This document shows, one piece after another, positions 12,950 to 25,469 of a stretch of DNA of 64,000 nt; the first letter of the stretch is position 1; each line of letters begins with the position of its first letter. Source of the DNA: Epiperipatus broadwayi (Eukaryota > Onychophora > Udeonychophora > Euonychophora > Peripatidae); NCBI GenBank assembly GCA_028023455.1, contig JAQFVV010006215.1, positions 6,745,230 to 6,809,229 of the forward strand, read 5' to 3'. The notes under the pieces were generated by a model, which saw only the letters and a list, made by a program, of their open reading frames with translations, was not told the origin of the DNA and did not search any database. A program made the translations under genes and the position numbers.

Positions 12950-15900
12950 CATTACTTCTTATGAAATGGATTCTCCCGATTGCAAACATGCTGAAACTTC
13001 CAAATGTTAGAATAATAAAAGTAGAATTTTAAAAACATATAAAGTAAAGGAAAAAATATATAACATGATAATTCTGATTTTGTTCCAATCTTTCTAATTA
13101 GAGTCTATAATTTAAACATTAGTGTCTTTTGCAGATACAGTCCATTCTGATAACTCCTCCATCATTCTCCAGACTCTGGTAATGCTTGGACAAGATTGTT
13201 TCCATTTCAGATGTCATCATCGCTTTCAGGCTCTAATCAGACATTTCTGATTAGGCTTTAGGCCTTTTTCTAGGCATTATTTATACAAGTGAGTTACAAC
13301 ATCATGCTTCATGATTGTTAAGACAGCACCCCAGTCCTATGGCACATTTATCTAGCCAATACACATTGTTTGGTAATTTAAGAAAAAAGATTTAAATTTT
13401 CTTCAGCTTATTATTGGCTTTGAGTAAATTTATGTGAAGGAAAATTTTTATTTCATACTTTATCAGTATGTGCTGGCAATATATAATGTTTCTTTTTTTT
13501 TCTTGTTTGATTGTGCAGTCTTCTGTCTTCAATTATCACTATAAAATTAATTTAATTCTTTTATTACACTGCTAAAGTTCATTGATTTTTGCCTTGTTAA
13601 ATGTAGACAATTTTCTTTAATTTTCAGTTTTTTAAAATCTTATACAGAATAGATAATATCTTCGAAAGCATCATCCATTTTATCCTTTGTTTTAATGTTT
13701 GATATTAAGCTATTTGCTGCTTATGGTAGTTATAACACTTGATAAAATGTGAAAGAGAACAAATGACTTGGGTTTGATTTTATACTGGGGTTTAATATCC
13801 ATTGTCCAGCAAACTTTCAATTTCCTTTTATATCACTATAGGTGCCTATTATTATGTGAATTAATGGTTGTTGTTGATGTTACTTAAAACATTATGTAAT
13901 AAAATTCCATTCTCATTTTCCAGCACTTGGTTGCTTAGTTATTGATTCGACCTCAGGTCATTACCACATCAACTAAATTACTGACGATATCATGACGTCT
14001 ACATATTAACAAACAAAACATTATTGGTATATATATATATATAAGATGTTTCTAAGATTAAGCTTTTCTTTTCCATTAAAAAGGAGCATTTACTTCATTT
14101 CAACATTATTTTGGTCTGGTACTTATTAAAACAAACTTCAAATGTGTGTGTATTTATATGTATGTTTGTATATTTAAAAAAATATGTATTTAATCTATTA
14201 TTTCAGCTTATATCTTTTTTTATGGGTTTAGTCTACTACTGTGGACATATAAGTGTGGATTTGACATGGATTTTAAGCTACCCCTACAATATATATATAT
14301 TGTGCCAGTCACTCTATGAGTGACAACACACAAGGTGACTGTAGGTGAAGCTATAACTCAGTTATAGATATATTTAGTTATTAATTTACATAGCTATGAT
14401 ATAAACAGTATAAAATGGATGAAGTTGTCTGTGTATATATTTCTTACCCACACACACTCAAGAATATTAACTTCCAAATTGTAAATTTATGCATAATATT
14501 ATATATGCATACAATATTATTGTTTCATTTTATTTTTGTTATTTTAATAAATGTAAACTTTCTACATTTATAATTTTATATCATTTTTTATTTTTATTGT
14601 AAAACATTGTTTACGTGTTTGAACATGTTATAAAGGAAATAAAAATGTATAAAATAATTAAAAAGTAATTAAAAATGTTCCAATGCATCTTTACTTTATT
14701 TTTAAATCATAAGATTTTATATGTTAATGCATTAAGAAAACTCAGGTGGCCATCATTTTACCAAATATAAAACTACACTGATATATTAATGGCGTTCCTG
14801 CTTTGTACTCTTAGCTTTACAAACAAAAGAGTTCTAAGAATTTGGAATACAGATATAGAAAAACCTTGTTTATTTGTTCTATAATTATGTTTAATTTTAA
14901 TCCAGTAGTAAAAGAAATTTTCTTTGTATTTAACTTTGAAACTGATGTTTATTAGTATAGTGGTCTGAGTTGCCCAGATAAAATTAAAGTAAAAATAATA
15001 TATGAAACTAGTTAAAGAAAACATTCTTTAAAGAAAAGTATGTGAATTATTTTTGGATCAATTAGCCACCGAGATAAAAGCTGGGGGCAATAATTCAAAG
15101 GGCAGTAATCAAATTGACTATGTAATGGAGGTGCAGGAGAAGTGGTAGTTGTATTAAAGAGTTCTTCCAGTCATATTATTCCAAGTTCTCTCAGATGTAT
15201 TTTTCCCAGTCTTCCAAGGTATAACCAGAAAGATCTCAGAGCAATCTAAGCTCTTTAGTATATATTGTGTGATTGTTGCAGGCTGACTATCTGATATTTT
15301 AGTCACTGCAAATATTTTATGACTCCAGATTAATGCAGAGGTTACTTGCACAGAATACCATTGCTATGGAGTACTGACCTAATAATTGAATGGTGATAGC
15401 TACAGTCAGTATTGAGGAGTTTGAGGTTGCTGAAATCTTGCAGTGCTAAAAAGCTCCTGTCGCTTCCAGTTATATGTTGCACTCGTCTCATATTCGGGCC
15501 GCAATCTAAAAAACATGAGCTGTTAAGAAAGCATAGAACCAAGTCTCTGTTGAATTCTTTTCTAATAAAGTAAATAGCAGTGTTCATCTGATTGCAACAG
15601 CATTAACAAACTCAAGATGGAAGATCATTTCTACATCAACTAGTAAGATTATTATGGGGTAGAAGCCTGCTTCAGTGCACCCTTCCAGTTCCATCCAAGC
15701 TGTTGAAATGTAGCCACCCAGGTCCAGCAGATATTAATGATGAAGATCATCAGACCAATGCAGCAAAAAGAAAGAAGTCCTTGACTCCCTACTAAACAGA
15801 TGTGTATAGCACTTTCAGAGACCCCAAGTCCAGATGAAGTCTCAAGAGACTGGAGGTAAATTTGTTTAATCTTTTAATATTTTGTTAAACCCTACTTATA

Positions 15901-16620
15901 TGTTTATGTTATATATATCCATAACATGATTAAAATATAATTATGCCAGAGATCTAAATTATATTTTGGGAGTGCTTGTATGTTAAGTCATTTATCCACT
16001 AAGTGCAGCATTCTTTAAGTTAGTCATTCTTCCACATTTATTTTAAAATGTACGTAAACTATAAGATGAGTATGTGTGTCTTACATCATATCGTATTTAT
16101 ATTCAAATCAGTCAAATGCATATAAATTAAGCCAAGACAAAGTGCATAAAATGATGGTTTTACTTTGTTTCTTTGTGTGTGTAAGTGTATGTTAATACAC
16201 AATTTTAAAACACTATTAAGCTGTGGAATGAATGCAGAAATGAGCATACATGTATGATTGAATATTTAATGATCTCATATTACTTTCTATATTGCCTAAT
16301 ATATATGTATGGGTATAGAATGGGACTTAAGAAATGTTAATTGATGTATGTAATAAATGTTTAATAACTTATTTTATTGTTGAGTGTTATATTTATTTTC
16401 TTTCATTTCCTAAAAATAGAGTAAATATATTTTCTAGAGTGGCTTTGAAATTTCTTTTATATAACCTGAGATAAGAGGACTGAGCATAGCATATGGGATA
16501 TGACTATCGGACCTTAGAAAGTTAGTATATGTTATGTAATGGGTTGGGGGTTGTATATCCTTCCAGTCCAGGGATTTTCTCTGTCTGGGAATGGTGCATA
16601 AAGACATGAATTATTCATGG
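12950..16620. other. Intergenic stretch with one GC-richer, unexplained block
   Basis: Mostly AT-rich with (AT)n patches near 14030 and 14290. The part from about 15050 to 15870 is less AT-rich and holds two adjacent minus-strand open stretches (81 and 65 codons, at 15342-15587 and 15154-15351). They show no motif I know and are not clearly one frame. Another milder block at 13130-13370 looks like an old repeat. No gene is supported. Confidence 0.5.
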
Positions 16621-16764
16621 TCTTTCAAAGGTATAGAGCGATTAACCTTTTGATGTCCGTTGGCATGGTAACAAAATAACTATTGTTCAATATCTTTCAA
16701 AGGTATAGAGCGATTAACCTTTTGATGTCCGTTGGCATGGTAACAAAATAACTATTGTTCAATA
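16621..16764. repeat. Perfect 72-bp tandem duplication
   Basis: The 72-bp unit beginning TCTTTCAAAGGTATAGAGCG is present twice in a row (16621-16692 and 16693-16764) with no difference that I can see. The identity suggests a recent slippage or duplication event, or an assembly artefact. Confidence 0.9.
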
Positions 16765-17198
16765 TATTGCTTGATTTATAATGTATTAATATAAATTAAA
16801 ATTATAAAATGCATATTTCTTTTAAAATTATTATTGAGATCTCACGCTGAGGTGATACAATCATGCCAAAAGATAGAATGGCATAGAGGTGCGCCTGGTA
16901 CAATATATATATATATTAATATAAAAGTTCTACATTTAAAATTCAAATAGCAGTGTATGTATTGGAATATATTGGTCATACATTTTCTACAGGACTCTTG
17001 TCTGTTTTATGTAATACAATGAATAAAATTTATCATTATTTTTGTTAAATAGACTTTAATCCATTTATTTTTAAATGTGGAGTTTTCTGTGTCAGTGTTT
17101 TTTATCTTACTTGGCATAGCCATTCTAAAAAAAAAATTAAATGCAAAATAATTATAATAAAACGAAATAAAATTAGAATTTTATTTTTGCTAGTATAT

Positions 17199-19027
17199 TG
17201 TAACGGTATATAAATATGACGTTACATTAATTTAAAATAAAATCTTAAAGTTAATAACGTAAGTTAAAATAAAAACAGGTATTAATTAATTCCTGTAATC
17301 TGTAAATGGAAATGATTGTTTATTAATTATCCAAAAGCTGTGTAATTAAAAAGTCAGATGAAAAACAGATAAAAGAATAAAGAGAAATTAGCTTGACCAA
17401 TGGAAGCACCAAGCCTCAGCCCGGACCCGAATGAAAAGGATGGATTAGTGACATTTTGTTGGTTGAATCTGTGTGGATACTATAAAAAGAGAAATAGTTT
17501 TCCTGAGAGTTGCCAGCTTGTTTTTTTAGGGTCGTGATAGGACGCACATATCACACTCTCTCTCTATTTTAAAAATGAACTGACTGTGATATCAAAATGA
17601 ACCAGCTAAATGCTACCTCCGGAACATCTGACCAGGTTTTCAAATAAAGACTCCGGGAAAATTTACATCAAGAGCAGTGATTCTTCTACTGTAAGCTATT
17701 GACATGAACTCTAAAATTTAAAAATAATTAAGAACTTTCGTTCAAGCTTATGAACTTCTATCTGACTTTTAAGTTTAAAATCAATTGATAATGTTTAATT
17801 TTAGATGTTTTGCTTTTGATAAAAATCATTTCCATTTATTATTTTATTTGTATTAATATTTATTGTTTAAATTTTAAAATGAGGAAATTTAAGTTGGGTA
17901 TAGACGTTGCATGGATTTGTTAGCGGTTAATTATGTTGCTGTTTCATAGTCGATTGGAATATATAAGTCATCAATGTCACTGTGGCATCTTACAATGAAT
18001 GCTAGTGGGTTTTTTGTATTCCCTATGCAATTGATGTTAGCAATGATTTTGTATTTTGATCATTTGTGTTTATTTTGGAACGTTTTAAATGTGGAATCTA
18101 TGCAGCCGATCTATACTCGACATTATAAAACAAATTGTATAAAATTCATCTGTGTGAATGTAATTAAATGGTAAATTTAAGTCTGGCGTGAATGGCTGTA
18201 TAGATTTGTAAAGTTATATATATAGTTTAAGGGAGGTTAATCTTAGGTTATTCGTTTCGTAGTTGAATTAGCTCAATGGATTGGATATATTTGTGTAATT
18301 AGTAGACGTAGTATGAGATCCGCTATGGGCAGGATTGCATATTTATGCCACACACCTTCTGTTTGCCTATGGATGGGTTTGTAAGTCGGCAAAGGACCGC
18401 AGTCCATTCCTATGGAGTTTTTTGTTTATTGTTCTACTCGCCAACAGATATAGCATTCCTGTTGGTGGAGAGACAATGTCTTCTCTAACTCTACTTACTG
18501 TTCAGATGTACATTCCTGTCAGTATAGTATTTTGTGTTGTCATATTTTCATGCTACATTGAATACATAAATGTATCCGATGGATTGCGCCGGTTTGACTG
18601 CGAACTTTTGGCCTAAGGTTAAATAAGGGAAAGAATATTTTCTTGTCAAATGCAGATCTATGTAGTCTATTCATTATTGCAATCTATTTAAATGTAAAAT
18701 TAAAGATTAATATAAAAATTTAAAATGTTAAACTTATTCCTCAAATTAGAATGATTTTATATGTGCGTAAATAAATATTTTTCTGTGTTAATTACTAGCA
18801 GTGGCTTTTATTTTTTATATTTAAGATATAAAGTTATATTTTATAATCTCTGCTGTTCCACTGAGCTAGTGACTTGGGCTAATGATCTGAATATTTAAAT
18901 AAAGTGGAATCTTAACAGCGCGTATCTGCCTACTTTATAAATTTTTCTAGGCTCAAATGCCTAGATGGCGCCCGTGTAGTTCAGATTGCAGTTAGATTCG
19001 ATCTCCACTTTCATTTCGATCGTTACA
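17199..19027 (+). mobile_element. Possible LTR element or long solo LTR, TGTAACG...CGTTACA
   Basis: The block begins TGTAACGGTATATAAATA and ends TTTCGATCGTTACA, giving a 7-bp inverted terminus with TG...CA. A 4-bp direct repeat ATAT flanks it (17195-17198 and 19028-19031), which is weak in such AT-rich DNA. Inside are a TATA-like CTATAAAAAG near 17480 and a CAAATAAAGA polyadenylation-like site near 17640, in the order expected for an LTR promoter and R region. No gag or pol is seen. At 1.83 kb it would be a long LTR or a deleted element. The short open stretches at 17974-18174 and 18335-18616 have no recognisable domain. Confidence 0.45.
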
Positions 19028-19323
19028 ATATGTTCCTCTTGAAAATACTTCCAAAACAAACAAAATGTCTCATTGTTATACAGAATTTACAATTTCAATA
19101 CTGTCAAGGAATGGATAGTTTTATACGTTAGTGAATCAATGTATGAAATTTTTGAAAACTTTTGTATAGAAGTATTTATAGTAATTTCTAAAATGACAGT
19201 TACTGACCTCATGTCAGATCTACATAACAACACAAATAGGCTGGCTTGAGTTCAAAACTATGAGGTATTTTGAATTTCAGATTATTAACTTTATAATAAA
19301 AAATAAAACCGGGGGCATTAGTT

Positions 19324-19970
19324 TAACTTTTGAATCCCAAGACCTCATTGATAAAGACAAAAATCAAAACCCTCTTAGGATCAAATTGTACAACTCTATG
19401 ATGAACAGTCAATCCTGAAATCACAGAAACATCAATGTCTCCCAGAACACAAACCCCATTTATCAACCCTAACTCATACAAATCTAAAGATAATTCAAAA
19501 ACCGATTCATTGCTACAAAACCAACACGACATATTGAATCAGGATCATACTACATCCAACCATCCCAAAGGCTCCAAAAACACCTCCAGCCATGTGGACA
19601 CATCTAAGATACATCATCCTGCTAGCCACAAAAACAATAAAGCTCAACATATTCCTATTAAAATTACACCTTCTATCAACTCATCAGACACTGAAACTGA
19701 GATGGAACTTACTAGCTATACAACTTCCATTAAAAGAAAATCTACTTGCTTGAATAAACCCAGCTCAGAGGATGAGAATTAATTAACTCAGTCATCCACT
19801 CATTACCATAACATTAAGTCCAAAGGAACCGCTATGTCCCAAACTTCTGAAAAAAAATGGAAAATTGCTAATACTATTCCTCCTCTCTCTCAAACCAACC
19901 CAAAAAGATGAGTTTTATATGAAATCCTTCTTTCTGAGCCTTTAATATTTCATTACCAAAATAGCTCTCA
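19324..19970 (+). pseudogene. LINE ORF1-like remnant
   Basis: The best open piece is 115 codons (19435-19782). It is rich in S, T, N, H and K, with a basic segment SIKRKSTCLNK near its end. Similar low-complexity sequence continues in other frames upstream from 19324 and downstream to about 19970. No RRM or zinc knuckle is visible. I call it ORF1 only from its position ahead of ORF2 and its hydrophilic composition. Frameshifts are present. Confidence 0.5.
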
Positions 19971-20014
19971 ACTCCAAAATCCTCTGGTGGTAGACTCTAG
20001 CAAATCCCCAGCTT

Positions 20015-20711
20015 ATGCCTAAGGTCTCTTGCCAGATAGCTGGAGTTAATGTCAAAGGCATTAATTCACTTACACAAGTACATGTCATCAGACATTGGTT
20101 TAATTCCTTTGCCCCCCACATTATGTTTATGGGCAAAACCAAATATCACCAAAAATTCAGTAGCCTTATTTTAACTGAGCTTAACAAGCTTGGCTATACA
20201 TATCTAACAGTCAACCTAACAGCTACTGCAGGTGTAGGTATCTTAATAAATAACGAACACCCCTAATAAGTTTATGATCACCTACCAAGATAAGAACCAA
20301 ATCTGTGCCAACGTAACCTATGGCAGCAGCATAATCAATGCATTTTATGTATACACCCCCAATAGCTATTTAATATTCCTTTGGATCATAAACACTATAA
20401 ATATGATAACTGCTAACAACAACTCCCCAGCACTTCTCTTTGGGGACTTCAATGTCTCCTATGATCACTTTACAAACAAGAACCTTCACTTGCTCAACAG
20501 ACTATTTATTAATGGCAGGGGCTTCTTCCCTCACAACACCTATTCTTACTACACCAAGAAGTATACATTAATAGATCTGATGTTCTACACCTCTAAACTC
20601 CATCATGGTCTGGAATCTACTCTTCAACCTGTTGCCTTCTCAGACCATCATGCTATTATCACCACACAACTAATCATCCTTTCTCAACCGGTCAATCAGA
20701 ATGTTAACTAA
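20015..20711 (+). pseudogene. LINE ORF2 endonuclease domain, broken
   Basis: Two pieces in different frames form an APE-type endonuclease. The first (20015-20266) has VNVKGINSL near its start, then FAPHIMFMGKTKY where an active copy has a catalytic glutamate (LQET), then GVGILI. The second (20274-20711) has FYVYTPNS, LLFGDFN with the catalytic D and N, then a terminal FSDHHAI with the catalytic SDH. The spacing and the GDFN and SDH boxes fit the Tx1/L1 endonuclease that nicks target DNA for reverse transcription. The glutamate position reads K, and a frameshift lies near 20270. Confidence 0.75.
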
Positions 20712-21195
20712 AGCTTCCATGACCAAAGCCATTCTATCTGAAGCTTATATCCTCTTCCAAAATCAACCTACTAAAAAGGCCCCCAGAAGAAGCCTGATTC
20801 GCCTTCATCAGGATAATCCAATCCTTGATTGCTCACTATACTAAAAACAACAAAGGGCCATCTACACTTATCAATGAGCTTGACCAAATCATTAGAAAAA
20901 TAAAGACATGCTCAACTGAACCAGATCATATCAAACACCTTCTATCACTAAAACTTCAGTATAAGGAAAAACAGATAGCTATTGTGGAGTATATTTCTAT
21001 TAAAAGATCGCAAAACTTTTTTACTAACCAGCACTGCTGGACTTGAGGATGGGCATTGGGAACTAAGAAAAAACTTTAACACCCCAACCTCCCTCATTGT
21101 CATAGAAACTGTATCACAGGTCATCACATGACTGAACACATTGATCTTCACTTCAAAAACCACCTTCAAAATAACTTTCCAAAGACCATCAGTGA

Positions 21196-22600
21196 ATGGC
21201 TGGATCACCATATTCTATAAGCCATGGAATGACAGCAGATGATCTTAAAAACTGTCTATCAGCACTTTCTGACAGTGTTCATCCCGGGATGCATGCTATC
21301 CCAAGGTTTCTAATTTTCCACCTTGGTAACTTTGCTAGCCCAATCATGATGAACATGTCAATCATCTGTCCACTAAAAGAAGAGAAATAAATAACCTCTA
21401 CCCGATTGCCTTAGTGCCATTCATCAAGAAGAACAAAGATCCAACCAGCATCCATAACATAAGGCCTATATTCATGACACCAATTTTAATCAAAGTTATC
21501 GAAGGCATAATTAAAGAGAAAATACAGCAGAAAATTTTAGACAATATTGTTCAGTCACAATATGCAAGAAAAGGATCTTCAGCCCTGACAGTAATGGTTG
21601 AAGTCAAGATTCTCCTTGATCACATTAGATCTAATCGCTTATCAAAACGCATTGTAGTCCAGCTAGGGCATGACAGAGGCTTTTGACTTGATCAATATTC
21701 ATACACTTCTTTCTCTTCTAAAAGACCTCAAGAATCCCTCTCAAATTATCCAGATTCTGGAGAATCTTCTCTACAATAGGCTAATTCACATCTTAGATGG
21801 ATTCTACACAGATAGGTTCTCCCCAACCTGTCTATTCCTCAAGGATCTCCTCTAAGTGCTATCCTTTTTATATGCTATCTCAACCCCCTGTTGAGAGATA
21901 TAGATAACTCATTCACCGGAGTATTCATTCCTTGCATCAAAAAATCCTTCAAGTTATTTGCATATATGGATGGTGTTCTCGTAATACTACCATCTCAAAA
22001 ACATCTCCCAGCACTCTACAAAATTTTGGATAAATTTTCCCTCCAAACAAATTTTCCCTCAATTCACAACTCAAATTTAACTCCAACAAATCATCATCTT
22101 GGAAAATCCTATCAGGAAAGCAAGTCTTATCTAGATTTTTAGCTGAGCTCCAGGACTTTCTTGGCTTTCCTATCTCCATGTGTCAAACAGCCATGTCAAA
22201 AAACTACAGAACTCCTTAATCAATTCCACATATCAGATTATACAGACCCTTTCCAGGGTGTATCTCTCCATTCAGGGAAAAGTAGCACTACTGAACATGA
22301 AAGTCATGTCTAAGATAGCATACTTCCTCCCCATCATGACAGCAACAAAAGCCTTTATCAAAAAAATCAATAGTCTATGTGCTAGACTCTTTTGGAAAAA
22401 CAGCACGTCTATAAGCATGACAAGGATGCAATACCATTGCAAATCTAACGGGATGTCTTTTTACTCCATCCTCTCCATTATCTTCCAAAAATCTCACACG
22501 TTGCTTCATAATCTTTTACAAAAACATGATTCCTTTAATATATCAGAGACCGTCCAACCGAGAGACAGACCTCCTCCTCAAAAATGCTAGTTAGACCAGG
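21196..22600 (+). pseudogene. LINE ORF2 reverse transcriptase domain, broken
   Basis: The RT blocks appear in order across several frames. There is a finger segment FIKKNKDPTSIHNIRPIF (IRPI of motif 2), then a degraded QSQYARKGSSA. Motif A is FDLINIHTLLSLL at 21670-21720, motif B is in the PQGSPLSAILF region near 21840, and motif C reads AYMDGV in place of the catalytic AYADD at about 21960. C-terminal to this, YLSIQGKVALLNMKVMSKIAY and a FWKN segment match the thumb-side region of L1/Tx1 ORF2. The lost second aspartate of motif C plus the stops make it inactive. Confidence 0.75.
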
Positions 22601-22789
22601 TTCTCCAGCTTCTCAATCAATATACATCTACTTTACAAAAATCCATATAATACAAAAATCACCATCTGGGAAGCTCACCATAGAATCAACCCTGAAATCA
22701 TCTCAATTATGCCAATTTTTGGCATCACTAATCATAGAATTATTTCTATTTTCAAGTTCTTAGCTTTAGAGCCTAAATTTTTAAACTAC

Positions 22790-23148
22790 CTAGTAAAAGT
22801 AAATCTGGGAGCCATGCATACAATTGGTTCCTCTACCACAAGAGATTTCTTAACAACATTGACCCTACCTGCCCAATCTGCAAGAGGCATGATGATATGT
22901 TTGACCACATAGTTCGCTCATGTAAGCAGTTTCCAATTATAAGGATGTCAGTATTTCTCACCCACTCTATCTGGAATGTAAGATGCAAATTAGTCTTCAC
23001 AATTCTACCACCGAACCCAGACAGTCTATTCATATCTCTTTTAAAGAAAATTAAGCATAAAGACATGACCCTTTCCTCCAAGTTTCTATTTGAAGAAACC
23101 TGGAATCTGTTCCAAATTCCAAAGCCCAATACATTTCCAGATAACTGA
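22790..23148 (+). pseudogene. LINE ORF2 C-terminal zinc knuckle
   Basis: A CPICKRHDDMFDHIVRSC segment gives the C-x2-C-x8-H-x4-C pattern of the zf-RVT tail of many LINE ORF2 proteins. It is preceded by an aromatic NWFLYHKRFLNN and followed by the usual W-containing stretch (SIWNVRCKLVF). The tail ends at a stop at about 23148. It is in a different frame from the reverse transcriptase pieces. Confidence 0.7.
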
Positions 23149-23351
23149 TGACAACATTCTATAAACCACGGGATTAATTCCATACCCAGGATTAATATAT
23201 CTACAAATCATCCACTATCAACCCTGTAGTAACATTATATACTCCTGTTTAGTCAATGTCCTTTAAGAAGTTAATGTATAAAAAAACCAATATTCTCCCT
23301 AAATAAAATTCTTTTAAAAGTAAACAAATTTACAATAGATAGTGCTAGAAT

Positions 23352-23398
23352 ATGAACCACTAAACATCACATGATCACTACTTCCTATGCTTGCTCAT
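23352..23398. repeat. Fragment of hammerhead repeat end
   Basis: A terminal segment, GAACCACTAAACATCACATG, followed by ATCAC and GCTTGCTCATG. It matches the ends of the arrays at 450 and 57560 and, inverted, the end at about 60600-60640. No ribozyme is included. Confidence 0.6.
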
Positions 23399-23809
23399 GT
23401 TCTTATTCACTGAAATAACTGAATCAAGTGATGTTTGTATTGAAATATAAATATATTATGCACATTTTGCTTTAATATATTTAAATGAGCAAACAGTTTA
23501 AACTTCATGGCTAATTGTTTTAAAGTGCAAAATATAAAATGTGCTAACATGCACAAGCACACAAAGATGAAGACAAATAAAAAAATGTATATATATATTT
23601 TATTTTAATATATATTTAATTAAATGGTTAAGCGCTTACTAAAATTCTTCCACAACCATGGTCTAACAAATAGACCTTTTCAAGTATTATAACTTTAAGC
23701 AGTATTTCATTTTTATTGAAAGAAGTATTCTAGAAAGTTATTAATGTATATTTTTTGTAGTGGATTTTATTTTTATCTTTCTAAAGTAAATTATTATTTT
23801 TCTTTTCAG

Positions 23810-23886
23810 TTAACAATACCCATTAAAGGTTCAAGAGATACTGGAACTTTACACCTTCGTGCCAGTCGAATACGAGAAGGAGAACA
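23810..23886 (+). other. Possible orphan coding exon
   Basis: A good 3' splice acceptor (T-rich tract, TTTTCTTTTCAG ending at 23809) is followed by 77 bases open in one frame. They read LTIPIKGSRDTGTLHLRAS, then RIREGEQ, and end at a GT (23887). Composition and codon use are unlike the surrounding AT-rich DNA, and it does not match any repeat in the window. The GTLHLRA pattern faintly recalls the strand that opens C2 domains in copine-like proteins, but I cannot support a name. If real, the gene's other exons lie outside or far away. The GTTAAT donor is weak. Confidence 0.35.
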
Positions 23887-24484
23887 GTTAATTTTTTTTC
23901 GTCTTATTTTTATTTTTTTGAATGTTTATATATTTTGCCATTATACTACTTAATGTTATAGTGATCAGTGCTTTTGCTTATCATGACTCTTACTAGGGGT
24001 TTATATCAGAGTTAGAATGATACTTGGACATTTTTTTAATACAATTTAGCTTATGATTTGCTTCCAGATAATTGAACCATAACTAATCTATCTATCTTCT
24101 AAATATTTGCTCAGTAGATAGATATCTAAGTAGAGGATAAAATGAGGAATGAAAACAAACCTTTACCAGCCATTTTTTTCTGGAGAGATTTTGAAGATGT
24201 CATTAAAGACTGATTTACCTTATTAATATTTGTGTATAATGGATAAAAAATTATCTCTTCTTCTGAGAGTATTATTTCAACACTGTTAACGGAAGCAGGT
24301 ACTAAAGAGGTGACATCATAATGATGCTATATTTGCATTGACTATTCAATGTATTGTAGTTACTGAACCAAAAAGATGGATTGGATATAAATTATTCTAT
24401 GAATTGATTATCATTATCTTTTTCAACCATTATTAATTTATGAAAGAAAGCAGTCTGTCTGAGTTTAATCTAGTTTTTCTTATC

Positions 24485-25160
24485 CATAACCATTCTTCTC
24501 CACATCATACCATCAAACTTCCTTATTTCATCCAAATATTCCATGTTATCTTTTTGTTGATCTTTTACAGTTTAAGACTTCAACTGTTCATTTATTATGA
24601 TTTCTTGTAGCAATATGTCTATTCCAGTTCCATATCGGTCTCGTAATTCTTTCAATGGCGCCAGTGATACCTGCTTGTTATCTCACCTTTCCCAATGTAC
24701 ATCTCTCTTTACTTCATTGAATGGTCTGAACTGTTCATATTATGCTTCTGTTAAGTGTTATAGTTTCAGATTCATTAATAAGAATTTGTAAAACACATCA
24801 ATAAAAAAAGCTTTCTTTTTAAAGACATAGGTATATTTTCTTTGTTTTTCTGCCAAAAAATCTTTAAGTTTGATTCTGTAATTTATTTGATCCATTATCT
24901 TTCCATATGTAGTTGATAACTTCTAATTCATATTTATTAATTTTTATTTTTTTTTCTGACAAAATCAATTGAACATTAATCTTTTTATTATTTATCTTTA
25001 ATCCTACTTTTTTTTTTTTACTAAATAATTCTTGTAACATTTCAGGCAGCTCTGAAATATTATTTGTGAAAAAAAAAAAACAACTTTATCATATGCAAAA
25101 TATAAATGAAATTTAATTCACATAAACTTGTTGTAAAAAGTGTTAGAGATATGGAATAAT
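24485..25160 (-). pseudogene. RTE-type LINE remnant (3' part)
   Basis: The minus strand aligns block by block with the RTE copy at 35.1-35.9 kb. Shared blocks are the C-terminal region with the TTCTCCACATCA block, the TATGG/GAAACT thumb region, the NIK...FN region and the palm-side region ending near GTTAGAGATATGG. Substitutions and A/T expansions are many, and no long frame survives. An old copy, distinct from the three RTE copies of the large palindrome. Confidence 0.65.
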
Positions 25161-25407
25161 ATAAAAATAAATATTGTGGATCTATTTACTTTTAAAACAT
25201 ACTAGATATATATTTTTATATTTATTTTACAAAGTAAATTTCTAATCTAAAATATTTGGGAAACTAACATTAAACATTTAAGTTCAATGTGGAATATCAA
25301 ATATTTAATAACAAATAAAGAGTGATGTACGTTATTGAAAGGAATGGTGAAAACTAAGAGAGAATCACAGCACTATTATGAACTTACAAATATTGAGACA
25401 CCTTATT

Positions 25408-25469
25408 TTAGGGCCTTTTCAAAATAAACTTTTTTTTTTTTAGAAAAGTGTATTTTGAAAAGGCCCTAA
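25408..25469. repeat. Short perfect hairpin element
   Basis: Perfect 19-bp inverted repeats, TTAGGGCCTTTTCAAAATA (25408-25426) and its complement (25451-25469), enclose a 24-bp T-rich loop. It could be a minimal MITE or a deletion derivative of one. Confidence 0.7.

Larger units (their letters stand above)
19240..23340 (+). mobile_element. Tx1/L1-type LINE, broken, about 4.1 kb
   Basis: ORF1-like sequence is followed by an apurinic-type endonuclease, a reverse transcriptase and a C-terminal zinc knuckle, in the order of the Tx1/L1 group. Base composition is markedly less AT-rich than in the flanks. Many stops and frameshifts break ORF2 into at least ten pieces, so the element is dead. The 3' end is taken near 23340, after CCCTAAATAAAATTC and a short A-rich tail. 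The 5' limit is approximate. Immediately downstream lies a fragment of the family-1 hammerhead repeat. Confidence 0.8.

Noticed and set aside
18966-18974. TGGCGCCCG, identical to the start of a tRNA-Lys-type primer binding site
   Set aside because: It sits about 50 bp before the right end of the candidate element instead of directly after a CA-ending LTR, and the match stops after nine bases.
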